Source of the DNA: Candidatus Tenderia sp.
GTDB taxonomy: Bacteria > Pseudomonadota > Gammaproteobacteria > Tenderiales > Tenderiaceae
NCBI GenBank assembly: GCA_030148045.1
Contig: JASBUE010000095.1
Location: forward strand, 1 to 21,283
Direction: 5' to 3'
DNA: 21,283 bases
Part shown: piece by piece, positions 7,507 to 18,000 of the stretch
Numbering within the stretch: position 1 is the first letter of the stretch
Layout of the letters: each line of letters starts with the position of its first letter
Made by a program: the position numbers and the translations under genes
The notes under the pieces: model-generated
The model's database searches: none
Told to the model about the DNA's origin: nothing
The model's input: the letters and a program-made list of their open reading frames with translations, nothing else

Positions 7507-8859
7507 CTACATCTTTTCTTCCCCTGAGTTCGAAGCAGGTTCTATTTGGAGTGCCTCACGCACCTCCATCAGCCGCTTTGCGATTCGATCCCGATCATGG
7601 GCGGCTTCAGCGGTACGGCCAGCCAGCTCTGCAATCCGCCGCACCTGTTCATCGAGCGCCCGCCTGCGGCGCGGACTGGCCGTGAGATGGGCGAGAGTCT
7701 CGAAGGCGCTGAGCATGCGTACCATGACGCCGATATTACCTTCGGCGCTAGCCCCGATCTGCTCGAACGCCTCGGCCAACAGCCCCTCAAAGCTAGGCGC
7801 GATGGTAATTACCCGCAGCTCATCTCCCTCATAACGGCGCGCTTCAGGGAATTTCCGGAAAGCCAGCTCTGCCAGAATTGCCGACAGATAATCCACGCAC
7901 ATCACGGCCGTTGAGGTGTCGTTGACGCCGGGCGAAAGTGCCTTCAATGCCATATCCACGAGCTGTCGGACACCGAATGCGGGGTCCTGTTCCACCGTGC
8001 GATAACGGCCGACGCTATAAGCATCATTAAAGGCCGCGATCGTCGCCGGGGCCGGAGGCTCCTCCATAGCGAGCGATACCAATACAGAACCTTTCACAGT
8101 GAACGAACCGATGCCGCGCTCCATGCGCACGATGGCCTTGTTGTCGCGCGCCAGGCGCAGCAGCGCATCGTTATCCACCCTCTGAATATATCCGTTCGCC
8201 TCTGTCGGCACCGGGTACAAGATTCGCTCTTCCAGTGACCGGAGCACCTGATCTTGGTCCTCATATTCATCCGGCCCGTGACCCAGTCTCTCCGGAAAAA
8301 TACGCTCAATGGAGGCGATGGTCTCCCGAGTAATCGAGGCAATGATGCTGGATGCCTGGATTGAAGAGGCGATGTGATGAATAAAAAATACAAGGACACC
8401 AACACCGACGAGCGCCAGAACAAATGCGAAGAACACCGCCAGACCCGGCACGAACTCTTCCACCCCACCACTGCCGCGAATGGTACGCAACACGACCAGG
8501 CAATACGCGAAAATACCGGCGAATATTCCGAGCGTGACCTGCGTGATGCGGCTGCCCATGAAGGTCCGCAGGATGCGTGAGGTGTGTTGGCTCGAAGCGA
8601 GCGCCAATGCCACCAGGGTCATGGAGAAGGTGATGCCCATAACGGACATCATCGAACCGGCAAGTGTCGCCAACATCTGGCGCGCGCCATCCGCCCCAGC
8701 ACCAAACAGCCGCGGCCACTGGGCCAACCATCGGTCGCCGCCGATGGAGTCTGTTTCCACCAAGATTATCGCGACAACAATGCTGAAAACGACCATCAGC
8801 GACGGCACAAACCAAAAGCTCGCCTGCAGATTAGTTAAAAGATGTTTCAACTTACTCAT
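7507..8859 (-). CDS. DUF2254 family predicted membrane protein
   Basis: Encodes 450 residues from the ATG at 8859 (MSKLKHLLTNLQASFWFVPS). Four transmembrane segments occupy the N-terminal third: about 15-35, 62-86 (SMMSVMGITFSMTLVALALA), 104-127 and 137-165 (FFAFVLALVGVGVLVFFIHH). The remainder is a large soluble domain with the conserved ALSPGVNDTSTA motif typical of DUF2254. Family function is unknown. An upstream in-frame ATG at 8934 would add 25 residues, but these read as untranslated leader, whereas AAGAGG (8867-8872) sits 7 nt before 8859. Upstream on the same strand lies a methyltransferase remnant; downstream is a 327-bp gap to the frameshifted membrane gene. Confidence 0.9.
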   Translation of the reverse strand: MSKLKHLLTNLQASFWFVPSLMVVFSIVVAIILVETDSIGGDRWLAQWPRLFGAGADGARQMLATLAGSMMSVMGITFSMTLVALALASSQHTSRILRTFMGSRITQVTLGIFAGIFAYCLVVLRTIRGSGGVEEFVPGLAVFFAFVLALVGVGVLVFFIHHIASSIQASSIIASITRETIASIERIFPERLGHGPDEYEDQDQVLRSLEERILYPVPTEANGYIQRVDNDALLRLARDNKAIVRMERGIGSFTVKGSVLVSLAMEEPPAPATIAAFNDAYSVGRYRTVEQDPAFGVRQLVDMALKALSPGVNDTSTAVMCVDYLSAILAELAFRKFPEARRYEGDELRVITIAPSFEGLLAEAFEQIGASAEGNIGVMVRMLSAFETLAHLTASPRRRRALDEQVRRIAELAGRTAEAAHDRDRIAKRLMEVREALQIEPASNSGEEKM

Positions 8860-8866
8860 AGAGCAG

Positions 8867-8872
8867 CCTCTT
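8867..8872 (-). promoter_or_regulatory. Shine-Dalgarno supporting the 8859 start of the DUF2254 gene
   Basis: AAGAGG on the minus strand is 7 nt before the ATG at 8859 and decides against the longer frame beginning at 8934. Confidence 0.6.
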
Positions 8873-8943
8873 GGAGCGTCAGCATTTATTAAAGGAAATG
8901 TGTGTCCTGGTGCACCCCCAATTTCTATCCGCATGATTGCGCA

Positions 8944-9214
8944 TCATCGAGGGTGTTGCAGAACCACCCGGTACCCATCCATCCCACGACTGAGAAACGC
9001 ATAAGCCGAACACCAGAGGTAGAGGCAAAAGCGACGGTAAGGCATTTCACCCCAACGGCTGATAATCTCATCTCGCGCAGATTCAAGGTTTGCTGATATC
9101 GCCCCATAAACGAATCTCAAATGGCGTTTTTATTTGATCGGCTATGCGCTTCTGAATCAACTTGAATATTTTGTCATAATGGTTTACCAAAGACCTTTCA
9201 ATGGACCGCCCCAT
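8944..9214 (-). pseudogene. Remnant of a CFA-synthase-family SAM methyltransferase, middle deleted
   Basis: Two minus-strand fragments abut. The first, 43 codons from ATG 9214 to TGA 9083, reads MGRSIERSLVNHYDKIFKLI, then ADQIKTPFEIRLWGDISKP, which resembles the N-terminal lead-in of cyclopropane-fatty-acyl-phospholipid synthase-type methyltransferases. The second, in the +1 frame from about 9090 to TGA at 8944, reads NLESARDEIISRWGEMPYRR, then LYLWCSAYAFLSRGMDGYRV and VLQHPR; this resembles the C-terminal helix and tail of the same family (xRWGExxxRxxRLYLxGxAxAF). The SAM-binding core of some 250-300 residues is absent, so an internal deletion and frame change is the simplest reading. Family assignment of both ends is from memory of the pattern, not from a search. 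The N-terminal fragment has AGGTAAGGGT just upstream and could still be translated. Confidence 0.55.
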
Positions 9215-9600
9215 TTCTTACCCTTACCTAAAGATAAATAAGAACGCCCAATCACTCCACTCGAGCAGACTTACTCAGAATATAGGTTCAGTTGAGGATT
9301 TGCGCAATATGGATAACAACCAGAAATGAATGCTTAACCTCTGGATAAGTGGACATAGAAATCCCGCTCACTGCACAACATCCGATGCTGTTTATGTCGC
9401 CGTTTAGGCCAACTAACTACTGTAGGCGTCCTGGCAGGTGGGAGTATTGTATTGGAGCATTCTATCTTGACTGCGTGGGCTGCCGGTAGGCGGACGTAGC
9501 ATTTGCTGACAGACTGTGGATTTGGAGTCGCTGGAGAGCTCGTCGATGACGTGATTGCCACCCGGGTAGACGTATTTATGTTCACAGATCATATTGATCC
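9215..9600. other. Region without recognised gene between the DUF1488 gene and the methyltransferase remnant
   Basis: Several frames of 60-85 codons cross this stretch on the minus strand, and one plus frame (GGSIVLEHSILTAWAAG, interrupted by TAG, then DCGFGVAGELVDDVIATRVD) looks locally protein-like. None has a convincing start, ribosome site or family match. It may contain decayed coding DNA. Confidence 0.3.
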
Positions 9601-9876
9601 TCAAAAATCCTCGGCTGCCAAGACGTATGCGTAAGTGCCTTTACCACGGCCGCCACGCACATAGACTTTATCCGCAACCTCATAGATTCTATCCCGCGCG
9701 GCGTCGAAGGCCTTCAATAATTCAGGCTCGGCCTTATTCATCTCTGGATTCAGCCGTTGGAGGGCATCCGTTTCCAAGAAAAATGATACCTCCATCGTGC
9801 TGTCGTATCCCCAAAAGAGAACGCGGCCGCTGTCAGAATCGAAGCTACGACTGGGATTGGGAAAGTGTAGTTTCAT
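9601..9876 (-). CDS. DUF1488 family small protein
   Basis: Encodes 91 residues. The N-terminus MKLHFPNPSRSFDSDSGRVL followed by FWGYDSTMEVSFF and the motif AFDAARDRIYEVADKVY fits the DUF1488 family, which has no established function. The ATG overlaps the hflC stop (ATGA, 9873-9876), so it is translated as the third cistron of the hflK-hflC unit. This placement suggests a role connected with HflKC or its target, which is inference only. Length is normal for the family and no signal peptide or TM segment is seen. Confidence 0.83.
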   Translation of the reverse strand: MKLHFPNPSRSFDSDSGRVLFWGYDSTMEVSFFLETDALQRLNPEMNKAEPELLKAFDAARDRIYEVADKVYVRGGRGKGTYAYVLAAEDF

Positions 9877-10862
9877 CTCTGAGCTCCAGACGCCGTGTTT
9901 TCGTCAGGCGTCATACCCTTGAGAAACTTGAAAAGATCACTATCCGTTGACAACACCAGGGTGGTATTGGTGGCGATGATGGATTTGTAGGATTTCATGG
10001 TGCGGGCGAACTCATAAAAATTCACGGCTGCTTGGCTTTGATTGTAGGCGCTGGCATAGATCTCGGTGGCCTTGGCGTCCGCGACACCGCGAATCTCCTC
10101 CACCTGCCGGTAGGCCTCTGACTGAATTTTGTTCAGGTCACGGACACGATTACCGCGAATTCGGGCGGCTTCGCCATTGCCTTCCGATAAAAAGCGTTCA
10201 GCGATCTGGCGCCTCTCGCTGATCATACGATCATAGATCTTGGGCCGCACGCTATCGTTGTAGTTGATGCGTTTAAAGCGAATATCCAAAAGCTCAATGC
10301 CAAATACCTTCACTTTCTCGGCTGCGGCGCTAAAGATCTCTTGTTCGACGAGTTGGCGACCCTTATGGATCGGCACCAACGCGCCCATGTTCAGCTCTCG
10401 CTCGGCCTCGGTCAGCAGAGCATCACGCAGTGGCACACGGTCTTTAGTGGTACGAATGATTTCGATAAGCTCGTGCTTGGCGACCGCATTGCGGGTTTCG
10501 CTGCCGAGGATATCGTCGAGCCGGGATTGGGCGCTGCGTTCATCGCGCAGGCGCAAAAAATATTGCAGCGGTTCGACAATTCGCCAGCGGGCAAACAGAT
10601 CGACTGAGATATACAGTTTGTCCTTGGTGGGCATGTCGGACGGATTGCCGTCCCACTCCAGCACGCGTTTATCGATGGGATTCACTTCCTGAATAAAAGG
10701 CACCTTGATCTTCAATCCGGCCTCCGTGACAGGCTCACCGACCGGTTTGCCGAACTGGGTAATAATGACCTGCTCAACCTCGTCCACGGTATAAAGGGAA
10801 CTCATCAGCACGTAGCTGCCAATAACCAGCAGCGCGATCATTGTGATGGTTTTGATCTTCAT
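9873..10862 (-). CDS. hflC: Protease modulator HflC (SPFH/band-7 protein)
   Basis: Encodes 329 residues with one N-terminal TM segment (about 5-24) and a periplasmic SPFH/band-7 domain beginning SLYTVDEVEQVIITQFGKPV. The characteristic VDLFARWRIVEP and GIELLDIRFKRINY segments are present, followed by a long charged helix (ERRQIAERFLSEGNGEAARI) and the conserved tail YEFARTMKSYK. HflC forms a large membrane assembly with HflK around the FtsH protease and modulates its access to membrane substrates. The start overlaps the hflK stop by 4 bp (10859-10862), and an AAGGGG lies about 8 nt upstream within hflK. It is downstream-coupled to the DUF1488 gene. Confidence 0.97.
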   Translation of the reverse strand: MKIKTITMIALLVIGSYVLMSSLYTVDEVEQVIITQFGKPVGEPVTEAGLKIKVPFIQEVNPIDKRVLEWDGNPSDMPTKDKLYISVDLFARWRIVEPLQYFLRLRDERSAQSRLDDILGSETRNAVAKHELIEIIRTTKDRVPLRDALLTEAERELNMGALVPIHKGRQLVEQEIFSAAAEKVKVFGIELLDIRFKRINYNDSVRPKIYDRMISERRQIAERFLSEGNGEAARIRGNRVRDLNKIQSEAYRQVEEIRGVADAKATEIYASAYNQSQAAVNFYEFARTMKSYKSIIATNTTLVLSTDSDLFKFLKGMTPDENTASGAQR

Positions 10863-11929
10863 GGTTTAACCCCTTGTTGGGCATCGAGATTGAGCAGCGG
10901 CAAGATGCCGCGCATTTGATCATCCACAACAATCTTGCTGCGGATACCCGGCATGACCTCTTGCAGCGTTTCGATATAGATGCGCCGCCGCGTCACCTCC
11001 GGGGCCTTGTTGTATTCCGCCAGCAGGGCGTTGAAACTAGCGACATCCCCCTCGGCTTCATTGATCCGTTTGAGGCGATAGCCGTCGGCCTCGCGGATAC
11101 GTTGATCTTTTTCACCCTCGGCCAGCGGGATGACTTTGTTGTAGTCGCGGCGCGCCTCGTTGATCAACTTCTCTTTCTCTTGCTGGGCCTGATTGACCTC
11201 ATTGAACGAGGCCTGCACCGGCGCGGGCGGATTGATATTCTTCAACTGCACCTGGTCGATGCTGATACCCATGACATATTTAGTGGAGAGCGCCTGCATC
11301 TTGGCCAGCGCCTCGATTTCGATCCCTTGCCGGCCTATGGTGATGACCTCATCCACGGTGCGATCGCCCACCACTTCACGCATCACCGATTCAGAGACAT
11401 AACGCAGCGTCTCACCCGGTTCACGCACTTCAAACAGATACTTGAAGGGCTCTGAAATGCGATACTGAACCACCCATTCCACCAGTGCGGCGTTGAGGTC
11501 ACCAGTGACCATCTCGGTTTCGCGTTTACTGTCGCGTGGACTTTGATGTGGGTCGGCGGCGCCCGGGGTCGTGAAACCAAACTCCTGCTTGAGCTGCCGT
11601 TTAACCGGCACAATGGTCACGCTATCCACTCCCAGAGGTATTCTGAAATGCAAGCCCGGCGGGACCTCTTTGAGGTATTGGCCAAAGCGCTGCACCACCG
11701 CTACCGAATCGCTGGGCACGGTGTAAAAGGCACTCCATGCCGCAAAACCTATTAACATGGCCAGGATAAACACCACAATACCTCGTGGACTGCCGCCGCC
11801 TGGCATCAGCGTCTTCAAGCGCGCCTTTCCCTTGCGCATAAGCTCGTCCAGATCGGGCGCGGCACCGGGAACCGCCCCCGTGCCGTCACCCCAAGGGTTC
11901 TTTGGACCGCCCGAATTATTTGAAGGCAT
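10859..11929 (-). CDS. hflK: FtsH protease activity modulator HflK
   Basis: Encodes 356 residues. A Gly/Pro-rich cytoplasmic N-terminus (NNSGGPKNPWG, then PDLDELMRKGKARLK) is typical of HflK. One TM segment (about 50-70, IVVFILAMLIGFAAWSAFYT) precedes the SPFH domain (PSDSVAVVQRFGQYLKEVPP). The ending includes ARRDYNKVIPLAEGEKDQRI and RRRIYIETLQEVM, both HflK hallmarks. It pairs with HflC in the cage around FtsH. A ribosome site AAAGGA lies about 8 nt before the ATG. In many gammaproteobacteria hflK follows hfq-hflX; here those genes are absent and ndvB lies upstream on the same strand, so the locus has been rearranged relative to that order. Confidence 0.97.
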   Translation of the reverse strand: MPSNNSGGPKNPWGDGTGAVPGAAPDLDELMRKGKARLKTLMPGGGSPRGIVVFILAMLIGFAAWSAFYTVPSDSVAVVQRFGQYLKEVPPGLHFRIPLGVDSVTIVPVKRQLKQEFGFTTPGAADPHQSPRDSKRETEMVTGDLNAALVEWVVQYRISEPFKYLFEVREPGETLRYVSESVMREVVGDRTVDEVITIGRQGIEIEALAKMQALSTKYVMGISIDQVQLKNINPPAPVQASFNEVNQAQQEKEKLINEARRDYNKVIPLAEGEKDQRIREADGYRLKRINEAEGDVASFNALLAEYNKAPEVTRRRIYIETLQEVMPGIRSKIVVDDQMRGILPLLNLDAQQGVKP

Positions 11930-11961
11930 CGACGTATCCTTTCGGTGTATTGCAATTTACT

Positions 11962-11977
11962 ATATGAACGTTCATAT
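11962..11977. promoter_or_regulatory. Perfect 16-bp palindrome upstream of hflK, candidate operator
   Basis: ATATGAACGTTCATAT is a perfect 16-bp palindrome, 33 bp upstream of the hflK ATG and in the gap after ndvB. Its centre, TGAACGTTCA, has the form of a TetR-family operator half-site pair. No regulator gene is visible in the window, so the binding protein is unknown and the role is inferred. Confidence 0.45.
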
Positions 11978-12045
11978 CAAGTCCTTTTATTCAAGCCCGT
12001 CAGGCGATTGCCAATCGGGTAACTCTGGATTTCGCTCCGCCAGGG

Positions 12046-15000
12046 TTAGGCCAATACCACTTCTACATGATGCTCCTGGCGATCATCCACTAGGGGAATC
12101 ACATCCGCATCGTTGAGCGCCACACCATCCAAGGTCACACGCGCCGCGCCGTCAGCTGCACAGTTAATAGTGATGTGATAGAAGGTGTCGCGATAGCGGT
12201 AATGGATTTTGTAGCTCTGCCAATGTTCCGGCACACACGGCGCAATGCGCAGTCGCTGACCGTCCAGTTGCAGACCCAGCAGTGTTTCCAACGAAAGCCG
12301 GTACATCCACCCTGCCGCGCCTGTGTACCAGGTCCAGCCGCCGCGACCGGTATGAGGCGCGGCAGCATAGATATCTGCGCTCATTACATACGGCTCGACT
12401 TTGTAGCGTTCGCGCTCATCGGCCTGGCTGCCGCGATTGATGGGATTGAGCATGCCGAATAGTTCCCAGGCCCGTTCCTTTTCACCCAACATGGCAAATG
12501 CTGTGGTCGCCCAAATGGCGGCGTGGGTATATTGGCCACCGTTTTCACGCACGCCAGGCACGTAGCCTTTGATATAACCCGGTTCAAGCGTTGACTTGTC
12601 GAAGGGCGGATCGAGTAATTGAATTAACCGCACATCGCGGCGCACCAGGCGCTTATCCACGGCCGCCATGGCTTGGCGGGCACGTTTTGTATCACCGCCG
12701 CCCGAGATGACCGCCCAGCTCTGGCTGATGGAGTCGATTTGGCATTCGTCGTTCTGGGCGGAACCCAAGGGCGTGCCGTCATCAAAATAGGCGCGGCGAT
12801 ACCAACCACCGTCCCAGGCGTTTGCCTCGATATTGCGGAGCAATCGGGAGGCTTGCTCTGTGCAGAGATCGGCAAAGTCTTGGTCATCACGCCCACGGGC
12901 CAACTCGGCAAACTGTTGCAGGTTTTCATATAGAAACCACGCCAACCAAACACTCTCGCCCTTGCCCTCGGCACCGACTCTATTCATGCCGTCATTCCAA
13001 TCACCACAACCCATCAACGGCAGTTGGTGTGCGCCAAAGCGCAAGCCATGTTTAATGGCGCGCAGGCAATGCTCATAGAGCGTGGCGGTTTCGCTGGAAC
13101 GCTGTGGTTGGTCGTAATAGGCCTCTTCACCTGGATTCAGTTCGCGCCCTTCGAGGAAGGAAATGGACTCATCCAGCACCGCCGTATCCCTGGTTGCCCG
13201 CACATAGCGACAGGTGGCATAGGCCAACCACAAATAGTCGTCGGAGAAACGGGTACGTACACCCTGACCATTGGGCGGATGCCACCAGTGCTGCACATCA
13301 CCCCGACTGAACTGGCGTCCGGCACAGCGAATAATCTGCTCGCGGGCCAGCCATGGCGTGGCGTGAATCAATGCCATGGTGTCCTGCAATTGGTCGCGGA
13401 AACCGTAGGCGCCGCCGGACTGATAATAACCGCTACGCCCCCAGTATCGGCATGAAAGTGTCTGGTAGACCAGCCAACCGTTGGTCAATACATTGAGCGC
13501 GGGATCGGGCGTCTCCACATACACTGCACCAAAGGTGTGATTCCAATATCCCCACACCGTTTCCAAGGCGTGGCGAGCACCGGCGGGGCCACTGAAGCGC
13601 TGGATAAAATAATGGGCTTCGTCGGTATGCTTCGCCGCCCCAAAGGTAAACACGATCTCCCGCTCCTGACCGGGGGCCAGTTCTATCTGGGTTTGCAACG
13701 CCGCACAGGGATCAAGGCCCGCACCGACCTTGCCCGACAGCCGCTCGCGCTTCAAGGCCGTTGGATTGTTGAGAGATCCGTTACGCCCGATGAACTCGCT
13801 GCGATTGCCGGTACCCGTGCGCTGGCTTTCGCTCACCTGCGCAAAGACTACCCGGTTGTGGCACTCCCGACCATAGGCATTGCGGGCAAACAATGCGCCG
13901 CTGTGGGGATCGATCTCGGTAACAATGTGCATTTGGTTGGTATGCCGCCACTCGCCCAGCACCAGCTCCCAGTAGCCGGATAGAGACAAGTGACGGAGGC
14001 GATCTGAATGATTACGCAGTTTGACCACTACAAACTTCACCGGCGCATCCATAGCGACGTAAGTGGTCAGCTCTGAAAATATACCGCCCTGATCATGTTC
14101 AAACACACTGTAACCAAAGCCGTGCCGACAGACATAACCTGAATGACCGAACGCCGGTAACGGTGTGGGCGACCAGAAGGTGCCGCTCTCTTCGTCACGA
14201 ATGTAAAAGGCCTCGCCGCTGCTGTCGCTGACCGGGTCGTTATGCCAGGTGGTGAGACGGAACTCGTGGGCATTCTCCACCCAGGTATAAGCGCTGCCAG
14301 CTTCACTGACCACGGTGCCGATATAGGGACTGGCAATCACGTTCACCCACGGTGCCGGCGTTACCTGCCCCGGCTCGAGGGTGATCACATACTCATGGCC
14401 ATCGGAGGTAAAGCCTCCCAGGCCATTACAAAAGAGCCGCTCCCGTGGGGACAGAACTTCAGGGGTTCCCATTTCTGTCGGCGGCACGCTTGTTACCAGA
14501 CGACTCGGCAAACGCTCCGCTACCATACGGCGCTCGACCTGTTCCTTTAGGCTCTCGACACTGTCGTTGAGCACCACGCGCGCGACGCTTTGGAACAGCA
14601 CCCGATCTTCTTCGGTCAACTCTTCCGCACGGCGCACAAATACCCCGCCCGGCTTATCCAACACCTGTGCCTCCGGCCCTGAGTGGATCAACCCCATGAT
14701 CTGGTCTTGCAGCACGGCGCGATAACCGGAGAAGTCGTCGTTGATAATCACCAGGTCCACCGCCAACCCCTTCATGCGCCAATAGGCATGGGCTTGCAGC
14801 AGCTGCTTGACCCGCTCGATACGGCTGACATCGCCAATGTGCAGCAGCACGATAGGCAGATCACCCGAGACGGCGAAGCGCCATAGCCCAGCCTGCCCCA
14901 ACTGATTGCGGGCAATCACACTGGGCGCGGCGCGGCGCAAGCTATTGCTGTAGATCACCGCCCCGGCCAAGCGGCCATAGACCTGGGCGTCCGCCTCGGT

Positions 15001-18000
15001 GGCGTTGAGATGACGCAGCACTTCCTGGCTCTGGAACCAGGCCATTTCAAAAGCGCGTTCGACAAAGTGACGATCATGGTATTTATCCAGCAAGGCCAAG
15101 ACTGCTTCGCGGCTATCCGCCACGCCGGAGATGATCTGCACCATGGCCGATTCATCCGTCGCTAGCGCAATGGTGGTACGAATGGCGACAATGGGATCAA
15201 GCACGGAACCTTTGCTATTGGACAGGCGATTATCCCCAGTCAAACCCACCGGATTCGTCGCGGTGCGTCCCCGGCCGATAAACCTGGCCCGATCTGTTTC
15301 GAAGGATGGCGTTTCGGCCACCGCACCTGGTGCGGTCATCAGATGAAACATCCACGGTGCGTTTTCACCCGGTGTGCGTGGCCGACGGGTGCAGAGAATG
15401 GCCTGGCGCTCAGGCAGGATCTCCGTTTGCACAAACAGATTACTAAACGCACGATGGGCCAGATCGGCATTCAATGGCGCCAATACCACTTCGGCGAAAC
15501 TGGTCACTTCAATACGCCGCTGACGGGACGACAGGTTGGTAAGGGTGACGCGGCGGATCTCGACATCGTCTTCCGCTGACACACTGATCTCGGCATGGGT
15601 TTCAATCGCCTCATCACGACGGCGATACTCCGCCCGCCCCTGGACAAAAATCGCCTCGTAATGATCGGCCTTGTACAGTGTCGGTTGATAGGCGCTGGAC
15701 CAAAACTTATCCGTATCCCGGTCGCGTAGATAAATAAAGGTGCCCCAGCCATCGGTGGTGGCATCTTCACGCCAACGGGTGACCGCCAGATCACGCCAAC
15801 GACTGTACCCGCCACCGGCATGAGTGGCCATGACGTGGTAACGACCGTTGGACAACAAGTGCACTTCCGGGGCCGGGGTATCGGGGTCGGCGAATACGCG
15901 CATGATGGAACCGATTTCCGCCTCCGGCGGACGCGCCGCAGCCACCACCTCTGCAGCGTGAGGATGCAAGGTCGTCCCCTGCTTAGGCACCCGTTCTTGC
16001 AGCAGCAATTCCGTCGCCCGCACCAAGGGGTCGGACATAAAACGGCGCTGCATGGGTTGGTTCAGCAGGACGTGCGCAAGGGCTAGCAGACTCATACCTT
16101 GATGGTGGGCCATGAAGGCTCGCACGATGGCATGATTCTTCCCCCGCGGCACCCGCGAGGGAGTGTAATCGATGGCTTCAAAAAATCCATACGCCCCGAG
16201 GAATCCATCGGCGGCCAGGGCCTGCAGATTACGGCAGGCCTCCAGAGGCATCACCATCAACGCCAATGCACTGGCGTAAGGGGCGATCACCAGGTCTTCA
16301 CCCAAGCCGCGTTTCAGGCCCAACCCCGGCACCCCGAAGGCGCGATATTGATAGACCTGATGCATGTCGGTGGCGTTGTAGCAAGACTCGGAAATCCCCC
16401 AAGGCACCCCCCGTTGACGACCATCTTCAATCTGCCGCGCCACCGCCGCCTTACAGGTTTGGGCCAGCAAGGTGTTGTCGTGACTGGGCATGATCAGCTG
16501 CGGCATGAGGTACTCAAACATCGAGCCGCTCCAGGAGATCAAACTCACGTGCCCCCCATGACTGGTCAGCAGTCGACCCAGTGCGAACCAATGCTTTTGC
16601 GGCAGTTGCTGCTGGGCGATGAGCAGGAAACTGACCAGACGCGCCTCCGATGCCAGCAAGTCGTAACAGGCCGGATCACGGCGGCGTTCGCCCACGTCGT
16701 AGCCAATGCTCAGTAAACCGCTGGCGTTGTCGTAGAGAAATTCAAAATCCATCAGCGCCAATTCGCGGCAGCGATCGACCAGATCATCGATGCGTTTGAG
16801 ACGTTCTAGCGCGGTTTTATAAAGCGAGCCTGAGCTTGAATGGCTGTCAGTAGATTCTGCTGAGGATTTTTCCCTGGCCAACTCGGCCAGTGTTGGAATC
16901 GTGCTGAATGCCTGAGAATCAGGCACCAGTTGCTTAAGGTCATTCACCAAGGTTCGGGATTGCTGCTCGAATGCCTGCGCCCAATAATAAAGTTCATCGT
17001 CGATATCGACACCCACAGGCAGACAGGTTATCAACTCAGCGCCTAGACCATGAATCTCGCCCAACTTGGCATCGAAATCTGACAGTGTCAGCAACGAAGT
17101 ATTTTGTATAAGTGCGTCTAATTCATGCTGTAAAGACTGAAGCGTTTTAGCCAAATCCGGTACGGATTCTGAAGGCATGTACTCGAGCAGCACCTGCAAG
17201 GTATCTTGCAGACCTTGAAAGACATTGGCGGATATCACGGGCTGATCTTTCAATTCCGCCAATCCGGCCTGCAAGGTCAACAAGGCGCCCGCCAGGTTAC
17301 CGCTGTCTACCGAAGAGACATATTGCGGCTGCAGTGGCTTCAGTGTGCGGGTATCGTACCAGTTGTAAAGATGGCCTCGATATCGTTCCAGCTTTTCCAC
17401 TGTCGCCAAGGTGTTTTCGGTTCGCTGTAGAAACACCCCCATAGAGAGATAACCAAAATCATAGGCCGACAAGTGTGACAGCAATGACATGCCGATATTG
17501 GTGGGCGAGGTGCGCGAGGCGATAACGGGTTCCGGGTATTCCTGGAAATTATCGGGCGGTATCCAATTGTCCTCTGGGCCGACAAAATCCGCGAAGAAAC
17601 GCCAGGTGCGCCGAGCGGATGCGCGCAGGAAAGAGCGCTGTTCCGCACTCAATGGGGGGACGGGGGAAACCAGGGGCAGACTGATCCACCAGGCAATCAC
17701 CGGCGACACTAACCACAGCAACAAGACCGGCGCACAGAACAGCAAGGCCACGCCACTCACGCCAAACCCAAGGGCCAAGACCATCCCCACGGCCAGCACG
17801 GGGGCGACCCACATCTCCTGAACGAAATCGACCAGCGTACGACGGGCGTTGCGACGGGCATAGGCGCCGGTGTGCCAGAGTAATAATCCGCGTTGCGTGA
17901 ACAACATGCGCACCCCAGAGCGCGCGATGGCATCCAGGCAAATCAGCGCGTCGTAAGGCAACAGGGTAAGCACCAGAAAGGCATGTGTTATGGGGCGACC

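Noticed and set aside
8860..8934. Longer start for the DUF2254 protein
   Set aside because: The 25 added residues precede a good ribosome site and do not look like part of the family, which begins with the MSKLKHLL-type helix before TM1.
16099..16716. 205-codon plus-strand frame, and many similar frames, opposite ndvB
   Set aside because: They are antisense shadows of a long GC-rich gene with clear domain homology; none has a ribosome site or recognisable domain.
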